DNA of 64,000 nucleotides from Plumapathes pennacea (GCA_964036295.1 OZ038466.1:16216001-16280000), one strand, 5' to 3'. Positions 42,256 to 56,154 are shown, counted from the stretch's first letter. Numbers and translations are program-made. The notes: a model not told the origin generated them from the letters alone.

Positions 42256-45200
42256 TAGATATAAGTTGTCAATTCTAAGACTGAAAATATGAACGGTTAA
42301 TTGTCCATTGCTCACACACAAAAAGATTTCCACGGTGACCAAGCAAGCCAGGTCACATGGACACTGGCACTGACTACTTTGCCTGACACTCCATTTGTAG
42401 CATGCTGTACTAACCTATCTTTCAAGAGAGAGACACGTAGAAAATGTTTTGTTGATATCTTGGCCGAAATTTGACCATTTTAAACTACAATAAGTGACAA
42501 AAGTTCTTGGGACACTTTCAAAAATTGAAGTATCTCAGACACAAGTCATTGACTAAGCGTACTGAAAGGCGCGAAACCATTTTTCTCCCCCCTCCCCTCT
42601 GTACAATGTTGTGTGTGTTTGGAAAAACAAGTTCAGGCCACTTCAACATTGAACGGGGGGAGGGGGGGTGTCTTTCAACTGAAACAGTAGAGAAATAACT
42701 GAAAAACTGTGCGAGTGTCCAAAGACTTTTGTCACTGATTGTCTTGACTGGTTATTCAGGAATATGACAAAAAATATGCCTTAAACACCTGTTATGACCT
42801 TGATTTTAGCTTATTTTCAGTAAGTATACTTCTGCAAAAAACGTATTGACATCGCTCAACGTCTACCGAAATCATGGCATAATTGTTTCAACTGTTGCTT
42901 TGACTAACACCAACAGATGAGAAGCAGGTGTGATAACATAATGTGCTCGTAAATATCGTTCCGATTTTAAAAGAAAACACTATGAATACATATACAGTGT
43001 CGTATAGACCCACCAGATGCCCTTAGTTTGTATGTGGTTGGATTTTTAAGGAAATATGTGATACCGCTGACCACGCGCGGGCGCCCACAGACGCGTATTC
43101 GAATGATGATAGCCGGGGTTCGCATGCAGGGTCTTTTTGGTCGCATTGTAAAAAATGACGATTGTGATTAGTGAAGGTGTAATTTTGTTCGAGCAGCGGA
43201 AAACTGAAAAACGGACCGCTTTAAAATGTGCGCGAAAGTGAGCTTTTGACGGGTCAAACAAATCTGGTTACAGATGCTCAGCAGAGCTAGTCAGAAAATT
43301 GTCACTAATAGTGCAGCTTTAGCCGAAATAGCTGCGGTGTTTTTTTCAGTTCCACCAACGGGTCCTGGCTTTAGTCTAGTTAAACTTAAAAGCGGGAAAA
43401 GATGTCACAGCGTGACACTGCTCAAGGGCGGATCTCGGATTTTGAAAGAGGGGGTGGCTGGGGTTGTAGGTTTCTTTCTTACTGTGTATCGTCATCAAGA
43501 TTACGAGACTTGCCTGCCAAGAAGCACTGCCAAAGTGCCGCTCTTTTTAGTAGCCGCGCCGAACGTGAAGGGGCTGTATTCGCAAGCTAGAATTATTAGC
43601 AAAAATAATGGTATTCGAAGCCTGGACAGTTCTAATACGAAATACGTTATCTATTGCTGGACTCAATGCTGTACCATCTAGTGATGAGTAGGAGACAAGG
43701 TAATGCGCAAGGTAATCCCTGATTATATCCATTTTGCGACGAGTACGGCGCCATTGCACGCCTCAAATTCAGCCCTTCGCGGCCAGATAGTGGGTGAATT
43801 TCTTCGACAATGCTGTGGTTAAGGTGATATCTGGCTGATTTTGAATTTTGAGGAGAAAAATAGCCCAGAATAGCTGTTATTGCAGTTGAGCCTGCGGTCC
43901 AATATTCCTTTGTTTTCCGAAGCATGCAAACGAATCTTTCGGGTCAATACAATGCTTTATTATATGGCTCACCAGTCCATGATGGAAATGGAGCATTCTG
44001 ATTGGCTCGTTAGCGGTCCATATTTTCTTGTAAGGACCAGGCAGACGGACCGGCAGATGGACCGCTACGTCACAGTTAAGTTTGTTTGTCAAAAGTTTCA
44101 CACACGAGGTTGTGCAGCTCTTTGGTTTTGGTAAAAGGTGTTGGCTAAGTCTGTGCTGAACCAAAGCGATTGAACAAGAATTTGTAAAGGAGATAAATCC
44201 ATTTCACAGGGAAAACTTTCAGTTTACAAGCCAAGAAAAAAGTTGGAGAAGAAGATTCGACCTGTATTGCCGGTGTTTGTGGCATCGTAAACGGCAGATT
44301 AGCTCTTTCTCTAAAAAATCGGATGGTTTAACGTGGAAGGAAAGCAAAGTGATCGGCCAAAGAATGTGAACAGTCACCGTGAACGGATCTGAGAAGATAA
44401 AATGTTTGTCGGACACTGTTTTGTAATTGTGGCGCCGCCAGCAGTAGCTGTGCTGTAAACGCTGCAAGTATGGATTTCACAATGAATGAAAGTCGTTTTA
44501 TTTCAAAATCATCGAAGATTTTGCGGAACTGATGTTTATCTTTACGATGATGGACGAATAGTCTACGAGAATTAAGCCGTCGAGAGATCGGTAAGTTTTG
44601 ATGTTTACGGGAGGCCATTGCGATATTGAATTTCAGCCTTGATTGTTTTCTTTGAATGCCTGTGTGATGATAAATGCATTCGAAAAAATAGAATTACGTT
44701 TACTGTTTTGAGCTGCAAAGCGCCTGTTTATTTTCAAACAAGGAAAATTTGAAGTCGAGCTTTCACGTTTGTCATCGTGACGGGTTTACTGAGTGACTGT
44801 GTCACTGTAGATACGGCTTGCACTTAAAATAGTATTCAACTAAAATCATACAGCAAATTAGCTGCTTCTTTCACTCAAGTATTTCGAGTTGAGGAAATTG
44901 GAGAGCTACATCACTACTAGAAATTTAACAAATTGACGTCAGTTTTTTACGCCGCGGCGGCTCGGTCCATAAACACGTAAAAAGAAAACTCGAGCATTAT
45001 TCTCCCGTACGGACCTCGCGCTCGGTCAATAAGACATATAAAATTACCTATTCGCCTCGTTTGTATGTCAAACCGCTGACATCTGCAAACAGCTATTCTA
45101 CTCACTCGAACGAGTCGTCTCCTACCTTCCCAGTGGGCGCAAGATTTGCCTGAAAACTCTGTAATCGCGACCACAGATAGTTTGATTATAGGTAAATAAA

Positions 45201-48200
45201 CACGGTATCAAAATTTCACTTCTTTTATTTGAATATTTCCTGAATTATTTTGCGTTATCTTGATCCCCACTCAAACTCTTATAAAATGAAAACTCGCTTC
45301 CAGGCCCCCTAAGCCTGAATTGCCTGTGGTGACAGTTTCGGGAGTATCATCAGCTATCATTCACCATTCAATCGGGCCTTAACGCATAACGAAATTGACA
45401 ACTTGAGTGAATATTTTGCGGCGCATGCTTTAAACAAAAGGGTGTTTGTTTTTGTCAAATATCAATCTTATAGTGTATTTTTTGTTTAATGCATTGTAGT
45501 ATTCTCCCAAACAAAAATACGTAGTTTATCTTTTTGCCATAACAAATATGCTATATAGCCCTGGCTACTGCACCACTATGCGCAAGGTTTAAACTATCGA
45601 GATATTATTCGCGTTGTGACAGTACTTCCACCAAAATAAGAAACTGGAACGACGAGGGCCACGCGAGCAATTATAACCAAGAAAAAATTGTCGCCATATT
45701 CCTCTTATGTCTTTGTGACTTTACTCTGGTTTTAGGTTGCTCATTTGTTCCGGTTTTACCGAGGATCTATTTCTTCCATCGTCACTCATAAAAAGGAAAG
45801 ACTGTCCTAATTTTCGACAGTGTCGTCCGACGTTCTGACTACGGCATTACGTCACTGATTGAAGAGCGCATTTTGACTTCTGCAATTACTTCTAGTGCTT
45901 CGCCGAAGTTGCCGTCCTCGTCCTCGGCTCCTTGCTCCCTACTACAACTTGTCACGAACAAAGCCCAAAATTACTCCTCAATCATCGGTAGCCAGATGGT
46001 GACGTCACTGTTCTATTTGTTTGTGACTCAAAAAGACTGTGGGTATGAGCATGATTCTTTATTGTCATGGGAAAGGCTGTGACGATCGTTGTTTCTTCCG
46101 TTCTCCTCGTAATCAACGTGTTCTTCCTCTGTTCTGCGCTGCTTCATGGAAACTTCGTCTCCCCAGTCTTTCGCATGTTTACCGCTTTGCATAAGCCTGG
46201 AAACTAGCACTGGAGTCAAGATGGAGGCTGATATTGTTGTTTCCTTCTTCCCGAAACAATCGGGCCGAGAAGGCGTCAGCTATGTATTCATTCAAAATGT
46301 TCCCTATCCTTCGATGCTGTAATACAACAGAAGGAACATTACAAATAGCCATCTTTTGCAGAGGCTAGATGACACATGAACATTCGAACTCAAGGTAGAC
46401 TGCATGTTGTTTTTTTGCATTTTGTTGTTGTTGTTGTTATTTTCTCCTAAACAGAAGCTTGCCGTACGAACTGCAGAAGAATGGGATCTTTAGTTTTTGT
46501 AGATTATGTTTTGACCTTCTGGAAATATGCATCCAACAGGGGAGAGTTTGTCTGCCAAGAGCAGGATTCCGTGAAAGGGAGTTCGTAGATTGGTTGAAAG
46601 GTATATTTATATTACATTCAGATCGTTTTCTTTGTTTCATACTAATGAGTGAGCCAAAGAACTCCCCCTCGATCTGCCACGGGTGTATTCAGTCTGATGT
46701 TTTACCATAGGCAACCCACACGGTCTGATGACGTCACGGCCGATCGGTTAATAAGAATTTGTATGGGAGATTTTCAAATAACATTTTTGCGCGTGAAAAT
46801 AAAAAACTATTTCTCTTAAAATCGGCCAGATAAAAGAAAGAGTCCTTACTTACCGCTTATGGTGACTTTCGAGGTGATTTGGTGCCAATTTATTGAGATC
46901 TGTTCTGAACAATCATCAAAACGAATCTCACAAATAAGAAGATGCAATCATTTTCACTCAGTCGATCACAGTGACACTGTACGTGTGCTCTTCACAGCTA
47001 TGTATTGGTTAGGTCACAATGAAATGGCAGTAAATTTAAGCCCAAAGGTTGCATCTGACTCAACTATAGCCCAGAACAGAGCATTTTAGTTGTGGGAAAA
47101 TGTAGTAGCCCAGCAGGAAAGTTTGGTATCCCCACACTAGCAGGGTTGGGGGCAGACATTCTATGGATAAGCTTTGTGAAAAGGCTCCACATTTTAAATT
47201 ATAACAGTGTTCCTTAACTGTACAAGTAAGCTTTAGACCTCTGGTTGATTGTGATTGGCCGGGTTAGAGTAGACTCCAGGAAGACTGTTGTTGGACAGTG
47301 ACATTTTGACTCCCTGAGCAGAAGTCATCTTCAAATCTTGAGACAAAAACTCTTCACTGCAAAGACCTAATGTAGACTGATCGAGGCAGGAGTTGGATCC
47401 CAGGCTATGAAATGCCAATACAATAATTTTCAGGCTTTGCAGTCATATTACCGTTTCTAGTGTTTCCACTTCTGGGTTCAAACCATTTACTATAGCTTAT
47501 TAATAATATGGCTTGACCCTTCCTTCTCATTCTCAGGTCTCTAGAACAAGGGATTGACATTGAGCTGTCAGGGCTGAATTTACTGCAGTGCTGAGACTTG
47601 ATACTATAAACAAGTACAAGACAATTACAGCAGGAACAAGGTACTCTGCAGGTGAGTTTGACAATATGCACTTCGGTCTTGTCCAGGTCTTCTTTTTTGG
47701 GGTATTTTTGTTGGTGGGCATGTATCCTTTTATAAAGATGACTGTGCCGCATGAATCTGTGACTGTACAATATGTCATGAGCAAATAACAGCTGTAATGT
47801 GTACATGCACATAAGAACATTTTCATGGCACTATTTGTTTTCAATAATTCCTTTAACGCTTTCACTTCCAAGCTCTATAATAAAAATTCTCCAAACCTCT
47901 CAAGTAGAAAAAGTGAGAGCTGATAGTTTAACTTAGGGGGAGGGGTGTTGTGCTTTAACTGCATACCTCCACGCACTGAATAGTTTGAAAAAAACTTGGG
48001 CGGGGGGGATGGGGGGATCTGAGCTCACTATGTATATTATACAATCACATAGTTTGTATATATACATCCAACGTGATGCAAAAACAAAATTTGCAAGTGC
48101 AAGGACCATTGTGCATAATTATTATCCCCCAACCTTTCATCCCACCTTACCCAGGTTGTTTACCATTTACCCCAAATTTCCGGAAATTTCGGTTGGAACG

Positions 48201-49856
48201 TAAATGGAAAACGGCTTTTGGTTCGACCAACCGAGAAATTCCCGAAATAAACGGATCGTCTGAAAAGGTAGTCCTGCCTTCCCGGTTGGTACGTTTCGAA
48301 TGGATTGCCATGTTCCATTTGAACTTTCCATAAACTTTCTTATGCCCACCCCGATATAAGTATCAACGGATGCGAAAAACAAATGGAGCACGTTCCTCCC
48401 GTGTGAGATTTTTGCGAGGAGTAAATCTTTTCTGTATGGCAATACCCGAGCGACAAACCGGATTTTTTTGCTAATGGTAAATAACCACAGTCTCTTTTGT
48501 GTTGCACATGGTTGTAAAAGGAAATTTTTTAACCACTGGTTTCCAGCATCTCCTGCACACAAAAATGAGCTAAATCTGCATGTCCAAAGGTACTCCCCGC
48601 ATAACCAGACTTTTATTCCATGTCATGTGCGGGCAGGTACAAAACCTGGAGCCCCCATTTGGACCCCCATTTTTTTGCACAATTTTTTTATTTAATATAT
48701 AATATATTAATAAGTATTATTAAATCATATTATCAATAATAACTTTATTAGTAATAATACGTTTCTCACTTTTTCTCAGTTTCTAATAATATTCTATACA
48801 AAGATATTACGTTAAAAACAAACATACCAGACTATTTTGCATTTCTAAAAAGTACCGAGTTCGTAGCTTCATGCTTTTCGTAATTTGTAGCTCCATAAAA
48901 TTTACGTAAAACTATTCAGATTTTCACAAGAACTTCAGAATTTTCAGCGATATCGATCGACCAAGAAGCTCAAATGTCCCCATATCTGATATTTCATGAA
49001 ACTGTTTAATCGATGTAACGGCTGAGATCGCACTAGCTGAAATTACCAAATGTGTTGCTTGTTCTGGGGGAGCTTTAATTCGAGATTTTCTTGAAGACCT
49101 TCATGCTCGCATTTTGAAGATCTCCCGATACATCTGAACCTTAATCAGTTCCAAAGCAAAAGATTTAACCGATGAGCAGCGCTATTCCTATAAGGGCTAA
49201 ATGGGCTACTCTGCCTAAATAAAGTTCCTATCCGGAACCAAACGCGCCCTCCGACGGAACTGGGCGTGCTGCCAGTATTGGCCAGTCACCGCGTTTCCGT
49301 TGGAATCATAATCTACCCCAAAACAGACGAAATATGCTACCCTATTTCAGACTAAAACGCTTGAACATGGTACCCATTTGGGGCGGCATATACCTGTGTT
49401 ACGGAAGAAATTTTGATTAAATATTAGTTGATTAATATTCACGATTTAATATGATTAATATTCACAATTTTAAGGACGTGAAGTGAATTAGTTTCCACTG
49501 AGTGAAGTTCAGGCTGAAAAAGGCCTAGGTTACTCTCAATCCAAATTATGTCCGCCACAAGTCTAAGTGTAGATTCATTGTCACTCTTGGTGCCAAGTTA
49601 GTACATTTTGTACGGCACTTTCGGATATTTCACTATCAGCTGTTTGGCCTAGAAGTTGGTTCCCACGGTCGGAACAATACCTCGAGCAACAATACCTCGT
49701 GCATTCCCCTCCCTTACACCTGTATGGCTTATACATGGAGGTCAGGCTTCATGCACCCACATTTATCATTCACTCACCTAACAGAAAAAACGAGGGACTT
49801 CATATTTAATTAACAGCATATTCACAAGCTAAAAACCATCTATTTTTCGTTTAAGC
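42256..49856. other. Long intergenic region, no gene seen
   Basis: 7.6 kb of AT-rich DNA with repeat debris: G/C-rich stretches near 42590-42670, a region with 'gcggtccatattttcttgtaaggaccaggc' near 44010, (TTG)n near 46420-46440, a G-rich run at 48001-48017, and a fragment of the 'ccctatttcagac' family at 49311-49395 ('taccctatttcagactaaaacgct' ... 'ttggggcggcatatacc'). ORFs of 60-150 codons here show no recognisable domain. Confidence 0.5.
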
Positions 49857-50069
49857 TGGTGTTACAGTGGTCGATTTGCAACGCCGATTTGCTCCAAATC
49901 CACGTAACGGTGTTGCAAGTTTTTGAATCGCTTTCAAAAACTTTCAACGCGTTGCAGCACTGCAAACATCGCGAAAAATCGTTCGCAATGGGGTGTTACA
50001 CCTGAACGATTTTTAGCGCAACATCACATCGTTGCAAATCGTCGTTGCAAATCGACCAGTGTAACACCA
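49857..50069. mobile_element. 213-bp MITE with long inverted ends
   Basis: Left end TGGTGTTACAGTGGTCGATT followed by TGCAACG; the right end is its inverse (CGTTGCAAATCGACCAGTGT then AACACCA). The inside is rich in 'cgatttgcaacg' variants. No ORF. Confidence 0.75.
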
Positions 50070-50225
50070 CCTGAAAGGCACTCAAAGGCACTTTGTAAAT
50101 AAACAGAACTGATTCTAAATTGCTCATCTATTCTTACTAACGTGTTTGTTTTAAAAAGATACTTCTACTAAAACTTGTGGGAATAACTAAATCGGCTGCC
50201 TGTGGCGCAGAGGAAAACATTATTT

Positions 50226-50730
50226 GTTCTGCATAAACGTCAGTGAACCTCAGTGAAGCAGTTTGAAAACTGGTCTAATATTGCTTTCAATTTGTGGTGG
50301 CAATACATCCCACACGTTTCCGGATAATTACACGGAGTGCCCTCGCCTTTTTACGGGCCCGGCAAACATGCACTCAGTGGGATCACGTCCTTGAACTACG
50401 GGTCAAAATAGATCGTTGATAGTCAAAATAGCGAGGTATTTTCGGGTCTGTCCTACGACCCCACTTCAATACGCGACCTGAGATTAAGATAAATTTGTTT
50501 TGTGTTTTTGTTTTTTGTTTTGTTTTGTTTTTTGTTTTTTTACAGAGTTACTTAGAACTGTGTATGTAGATCTCCATAAAATAGTGCGTTTTGAGAGTTA
50601 AGGGGCACTTTAACCGAACCTTTTCATCCAAAGATTGCGCTTAAAAGTTGAACGCGTTCATTGAAGCAAATTGCGCAGTTCACTCGTGCATGAAAGCACA
50701 CACACACACACACACACACAAGTATAGAAG
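50226..50730. repeat. Block A, copy 1 of a local duplication upstream of the lectin/pore-former gene
   Basis: 'cgtcagtgaacct...gctttcaatttgtggtggcaatacatccca...acgggcccggcaaacatgcac...gggtcaaaatagatcgttgatag...acttagaactgt...gcgcagttcactcgtgcatgaaagcacacac' recurs at 51702-52180 in the same order at roughly 90% identity by eye. A second block ('acttgtgggaata...ctgcctgtggcgcagagg', 50156-50215) recurs at 52323-52390. Includes a (CA)n run at 50698-50720. Confidence 0.8.
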
Positions 50731-51524
50731 CAGATCTAATCTGCACATACGTCAGTGGGCTATCTGTGGGAAACATGTTCAAAACGTCTTGTTTTCAATT
50801 TAATTGTGCTCTGAATGCACTGGCGACTAAAGGTTTTCGGATGACAACACGGATCGTGGTTCGTCTGTGCACGAGCTCGGGAAACAAGCAAACAGTGGGA
50901 TCATACGTACGTCCTGGATGTACAAACAAAACAGATTGTTCGTAGCAATAAAAAAGTCTGCTGAGTACAAACATCAGTCGGTTCGACACGAAAAGTCTAA
51001 TCTATATACGTATGGGTACGCATACTTAAAGTTCTATGCATAGCCTGGTAAAAGTAATTAACGACACAAGCACGGAAGCACACAAGAGAACCTCTTGAGT
51101 TCTACAAATGGTTTATACCGAGGCTCGCTAACAGCAAGCTAAGAATCTGTGCTTATGAACGTAAGCGTTCGGTGTAGAGTATGAAACTCCATTGACTTAC
51201 AGGCTTCATTGAGGCAGACTGGGAGACTCCTAGATTTGAGAGCCTATCGTTAATATTATTTGCGTTTATAGTGAGCCCTACTAATACAAAGTAGCCTACT
51301 TCAAGTTCCCATGTTCACTTACAATACAGCCCAGCGTGACAGCTTTATACTAACTAGTTGCTAAATTCCTTCCGTAACAGACGGACTGGACAAGCCCAGA
51401 AAAGCCCTAAAAGCACCACTAGTCTAGGCCGTTGATTCTGCCTGCATTGGTGAGCCATATTGACGAAAGCCTTTGCAGTTTTGTGAACTGAGTGGTAATT
51501 TATTCTGAGTGATAATTTATCCCT

Positions 51525-51700
51525 AGGACGCCCCCACAACGCAGAAACGGAAATTGCCATTAAAAGCACTAATCCAGTACCTGCGCAAACATCACGTATC
51601 TGAACACTATTTAGGACCTTAGACTGAACAGTCAGTTTCATTCGAACGCTTGTTTTAGAAGGTTGAACACGACAAGAAGCAAGAGGTTCAAGCTCCCTCA
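51525..51700 (+). repeat. Orphan copy of the lectin/pore-former 5' flank
   Basis: Resembles 53275-53460, which immediately precedes the start codon at 53462: shared 'cacccccaca', 'cggaaactgcc', 'tatcacgtacctgaacactat' and 'ttaggaccttaga', 'ttttagaagg' and 'acgagaagaag'. Here no coding sequence follows; block A copy 2 follows directly. It looks like the promoter/5' UTR of a lost or rearranged paralogue. Confidence 0.7.
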
Positions 51701-51701
51701 C

Positions 51702-52134
51702 GTCAGTGAACCTCCGGGAAGCGTTTGGAAACTGATCTATTAATGCTTTCAATTTGTGGTGGCAATACATCCCACGCGTTTCCGGATAATCATACGGAGT
51801 GCCGTCGCCTGCTTACGGGCCCGGCAAACATGCACTTAGTCAGTGGGATCACGTCCCTGAAGTACGGGTCAAAATAGATCGTTGATAGCCAAAATAACGA
51901 GGTATTTTCGGGTCCGTTCTACGACCCCACTTTTATACACGACCTGAGATTAAAATAATTTTACATGTTTTGTTTTGTTTTTACAGAGTTACTTAGAACT
52001 GTATGTAGATCTCGATAAAGGAGTGCGTTTGAGAGTTAAGGGGCACTTTAACCGAACCTTTTCATCCAAAGATAATGCGCTTAAAAGCTGAACGCGCTCA
52101 TTGAAGCAAGTTGCGCAGTTCACTCGTGCATGAA

Positions 52135-52177
<43 letters not shown>

Positions 52178-52180
52178 ACG
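51702..52180. repeat. Block A, copy 2, with (CA)n
   Basis: Second copy of the block at 50226, about 1.47 kb downstream. Ends in a (CA)n microsatellite at 52137-52170. Confidence 0.8.
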
Positions 52181-53461
52181 AAAAGAAGAAGGAAGAGAAT
52201 ATACACATACAAGAGGATCATTGCGTTTTTTGTGCAAAAGATCAGGTGCAATTTCATAAATACAAAACGAATGTAGATTGTGCACAAAGAGAAGTGTATC
52301 CGTCATAACGTTTGCTTTTAATAGATCTACTTTAAGCAAAGCTTGTGGGAATCATTCAATCAACTGTCTGTGGCACGGAGGGCAACCTTTGTGGGTGTAT
52401 GGTAGAGAACAAAATCAGGGCATTTTATCTTAGAGTACCATTATCTAGTTTTGTACGTTTATATTTCTACTAATATTTTATGGTATGTTAATTCTGCAAT
52501 GTCTAGTGTCCCCAAATAGTAGCAATGCTACACGATCCTTCAAAACTTCAATAAAGTTATTCATTCATTCATTCGTTGTGCAATGTGTCCGAAAACAACC
52601 GAGAAAGAAGAGACTAACAGCCGATAGCCACATGTCCATGGATACACGGCTTTGCAGCACACACAAGACGTTCCATTGCGTATTCGACTCAATTGGACAA
52701 ACAAAAAGGCATTTCTTTCATTTCTTTATGCAAAAATTTGTGAGATTCATATTTGTGGGTGTACAAAAAGGAATAAATTAAAATAAGGGACTAGAAAAGC
52801 ATAGAATCGCCACTTATTGGAATGATATACCCCAATCCATCCGCAACAAATCTTCAGAACAGCTCTTCAAACATGCGCTTCAACAGTATTATTTTTCTCA
52901 ATATTGATACCTAAGTATTTTTTTTTACATGTCTGTGCGTGTGTTTGAAAGTGTGTTTGTTGCATGTATGATTGTATCAACTTTAACTTTTCTCTTCTTG
53001 GAATATAAAACTCGTGTAAAAGGGCATACAATTAGTTTTTACTATCCTTGCCTTCTAACGCCAGCTGTAACTAGTGATAACGGAGATAAATAAATAAAAA
53101 GAAAAAACAAAACAAAACAAACACTGGTCACATAGTTTCGCGTGCACTGCTGGACTGAAGGCAGAACTCACGAAAAATCTCATGCTCAGTTGACTTTATT
53201 GTGTTATTTGGTTGACGTCCAAGAGAGTTAAACGTGAAACAACGGTTGATACTTCCACCTTATGCATCCTGTCCTGAAGACACCCCCACATGATTAAAAC
53301 GGAAACTGCCACAAAAGCGCTCCTCAGCAACTCTGCAAAATATCACGTACCTGAACACTATTTAGGACCTTAGATCGCAGGTTTTGTTTCATTCGTAAGT
53401 GTTTTAGAAGGGTGCACACGAGAAGAAGTCACTAGAGATCCAAGCAAGCGCCAACATCAGA

Positions 53462-54451
53462 ATGGCACAGTATCCTCACGACAATATCAACACCGACTAT
53501 TTCACTGACAACAAGGCGAGTGGTGGGAGCAGTGGAACGACTTTCACTTTCGTGAAGGAGCAGAACGGCGCTGTGATGAACAGGATCGAAGCCTGGAAGG
53601 AAGACTGGCGCATTCGAGGTGTAAGGGTTTGGATGACCGACGGTTCCTCGCACCTCGCTGGCGCAGCAACCGGCAGCCATTCCCAGTTTGATTTGGCAGC
53701 AGACGAGATGATTACAAGGCTTAACCTTCAGCCAAGTGGAGAGCATTCAAGCAACGGCTATTACCGCTTGGGAGCAATCTGGATGCAAACCAACAAGGGT
53801 CGCGACTGGGGGATCTTTTCAGATAATCTACGAGAAGGCACCCAGTACTGGGTTGACGTTGGCTCTGGGCTGTGCTGTGGAATATTTGGACGCGAGGGTT
53901 CTGACGTGGACCAGTTGGGCATGGCCATGCTGCGTGATGTGAAGAGCGCCTCGTTGGACGATGTCCAGTACCCCAACCTGGATCTACAGGTCGTAGCCAC
54001 AACTCCAACGTTTCTTGTCACAGAAAACTACGACAACACCGACGGGTCGCTGGAGCAGACATTCACCCTGAGGATGATAGAAACTATTACAGTATTGAAA
54101 TCGTGGTCCACCACATCGTCCCTTGGATTCAGTGATAGTATAACGGTGGTAGCTGGAATTCCAATGGTTGCAGACGTGGAAGAATCCTTACAGTGGACCG
54201 TCGGCTACGAATCGCACCATGCAATGTACGAAGAGGAAACTAAAACAATGGAGTATGAATGGCCAGTCCGAGTCCCACCCGGAACCAAGGTGAAAGCAGA
54301 AGGGCAGGTGTACGCTGACCAGCTGACGACCGATTTCACTGGCACGATGAAGCTGGTGTTGGAGAATGGAAAAACCTACTCGTACCCTGCCGAGGGCAAA
54401 TACGATGGAGCCAACTACACTCGCGTTGATCTTGTTATCACCGAATACTAA
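53462..54451 (+). CDS. Jacalin-lectin plus aerolysin-like pore-forming protein (329 aa, intronless)
   Basis: Resembles the aerolysin-like proteins of animals (zebrafish Dln1, natterin-like and amphibian beta-gamma-CAT type), which bind glycans and form beta-barrel pores, often in defence or venom. Residues about 20-150 form a jacalin-like lectin domain (ASGGSSGTTFTFV, NRIEAWKEDWRIRGVRVWMTDG, GIFGREGSDVDQLGMAML). Residues about 165-329 form the aerolysin module: TENYDNTDGSLEQTFTL, a Ser/Thr-rich amphipathic insertion loop around DSITVVAGIPMVADVEESL, WPVRVPPGTKVKAEGQVYAD, and a C-terminal strand YTRVDLVITEY. The length matches Dln1-type proteins (about 315 aa). There is no signal peptide, as in known relatives. 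The ATG follows a duplicated 5' flank; a poly(A) signal is at 54858. Function is inferred from the family. Confidence 0.88.
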   Translation: MAQYPHDNINTDYFTDNKASGGSSGTTFTFVKEQNGAVMNRIEAWKEDWRIRGVRVWMTDGSSHLAGAATGSHSQFDLAADEMITRLNLQPSGEHSSNGYYRLGAIWMQTNKGRDWGIFSDNLREGTQYWVDVGSGLCCGIFGREGSDVDQLGMAMLRDVKSASLDDVQYPNLDLQVVATTPTFLVTENYDNTDGSLEQTFTLRMIETITVLKSWSTTSSLGFSDSITVVAGIPMVADVEESLQWTVGYESHHAMYEEETKTMEYEWPVRVPPGTKVKAEGQVYADQLTTDFTGTMKLVLENGKTYSYPAEGKYDGANYTRVDLVITEY

Positions 54452-54857
54452 GTCACACAGCCTTCCTTTGGACATCCTTCATCTGAAATCGGGTGAAGGT
54501 GTGTTGTGACTGATCCAGTTAATCTTGATGAAACCAGTGCAAGATGTAAGAATCTTGTGGTACTTAGTTTTCTGTGGTATTGTATCGTAGAAGGTGTATT
54601 TGTACGTTATATATCGAATAAGTTAATGCCAATCATCAGTTTTTGTACCTTGAACTGACGTTATCAAGCTACTGTAGGGCAAGCAAGGATATCTAGTGCC
54701 ATTTTTATAACATTAGAACTGGTTTTTGTACGCCATGTATCGAATTAGTTTAGCTGAGTAATGCCAGTTGCTGCATCTCAAATATATCAAGCTATGGTAA
54801 GGCAGTATGTTGTTTTTAGTTTTGATTTTCTGGCACGTGTATTCATAGAATCTACAA

Positions 54858-54863
54858 AATAAA
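54858..54863 (+). terminator. Poly(A) signal of the lectin/pore-former gene
   Basis: AATAAA about 400 bp after the stop codon. Confidence 0.5.
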
Positions 54864-55445
54864 TGTACAAGGTTGAACACAGTGCTTTACCTTCACTTGT
54901 CGATGTCGCCACAGTCCGTGTGTCCACTTTATCCCGAGTCACCTGACCGAGGTAAATTAACGTATCAAAAGAAAGAACCACAAATTACGGCACGGCTACA
55001 CCGAGGGAGCTTATTTCGGGCTGTCCCTTCCACGACCTTTCACAAGCCATGGACACCCTCTTTTTCCCACCCCATCCTTGAAAATCTTTGTCTTTCAATA
55101 CTTGATTATACAGTGGGGATTGACGTAAAACGCGCCATAACGGGAACCAGGTCAACCACAGTCCTTTGCGCACCGAAATCATTGAATCCGCCATTTTCAG
55201 AGCCCCCGAAAGTCAAATAATGAGCTATCAATCTATTTCCCTCCGACTCGTTTGAGAAGATTACTTTCTTTCGGCTAAAAGTGCTACTTGCATGTTCTGC
55301 TATTGATTAATCACGGTCTTGTTTGTGTTGGTTTTCACATTCTAGATGTAAACAAAAACATTGAATTTGCCGAGAGGGTCCACTGACCTCATTATTTATC
55401 CTCCCAATTCTTTTGTTTCATTTACACTTTAAACTGCATTCGCAA

Positions 55446-55468
55446 AAAAAAAAAAAAAAAAAAAAAAA
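55446..55468. repeat. A23 homopolymer
   Basis: Long A run followed by C. It may be a retroposed tail, but no source transcript is recognised just upstream. Confidence 0.7.
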
Positions 55469-55610
55469 CAGAATTCTTATTCGGAGATATTTTAGTGGAT
55501 CTCAGACACTGTTTTGAAAAGTCTTGCCTTCAATTTGTGCTGTAACAATATGACGGTTGCAGAAAGCTGTAAAAAAGATCACCATGGTAATGCAAATACT
55601 TCCCGTTCTT

Positions 55611-55724
55611 GCCTGCATAGCTGCGGCTGTCGGGAAAGGGGAGGGGGTCCCAGTCCCACTTTCCTTCCCTACCCTCCCCAGTCCCCCTCCCCTTCCCTTT
55701 CCCGAGAGCCGCAGCTACGCAGGC
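55611..55724. mobile_element. 114-bp MITE with about 40-bp inverted ends
   Basis: Left end GCCTGCATAGCTGCGGCTGT then CGGGAAAGGG; right end, inverted, GCCTGCGTAGCTGCGGCTCT then CGGGAAAGGG. The middle is CT/GA-rich. The right end also resembles that of the 116-bp insertion at 56411-56526. Confidence 0.75.
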
Positions 55725-56154
55725 TATTTCCTTTACTACGAACGTCATTTCCGGTTTCCTGATGATCACACGATCGAAAGTTGTACGAAACGTCTAAATG
55801 TGGTTTATGAGTCCCTTCGGGCATTGCCATCTTTAAAGAATCAAGACGAGGCTTCTTGCCGTCAGTCCTGCATATTACACTTCAAAGGCGCAAAACTGTA
55901 AAACGCGACATCGCGGAAATGCGATTTTTGACCGTGCGTTTTGAGTCAGCGGTTACCATACAAAACTGTAGTTTCGAGAACAAGTTTCGCTTCATAAATA
56001 CTTGGCCAAAAAAAGCCCAATACTAGGGCTCGGCACTCGTGTGAGTTAGTTCAATGCATTTTCCACAACAAGTTGTGCACAAGAAAAACGGAGCTTACAC
56101 GCGAGGTGACATTTTACCTCGAGTTGCAATGGTGACGCACGCTGACCAACGGAA

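Noticed and set aside
43274..43681. 135-codon plus-strand ORF
   Set aside because: No domain recognised, low-complexity start and repeat-like sequence; chance ORF more likely.
51354..51770. 138-codon minus-strand ORF
   Set aside because: Lies across the duplicated 5' flank and block A; not kept as an ORF in the other copies.
55557..55901. 114-codon ORF starting with a leader-like stretch
   Set aside because: Its centre is the 114-bp MITE; the hydrophobic start is chance.
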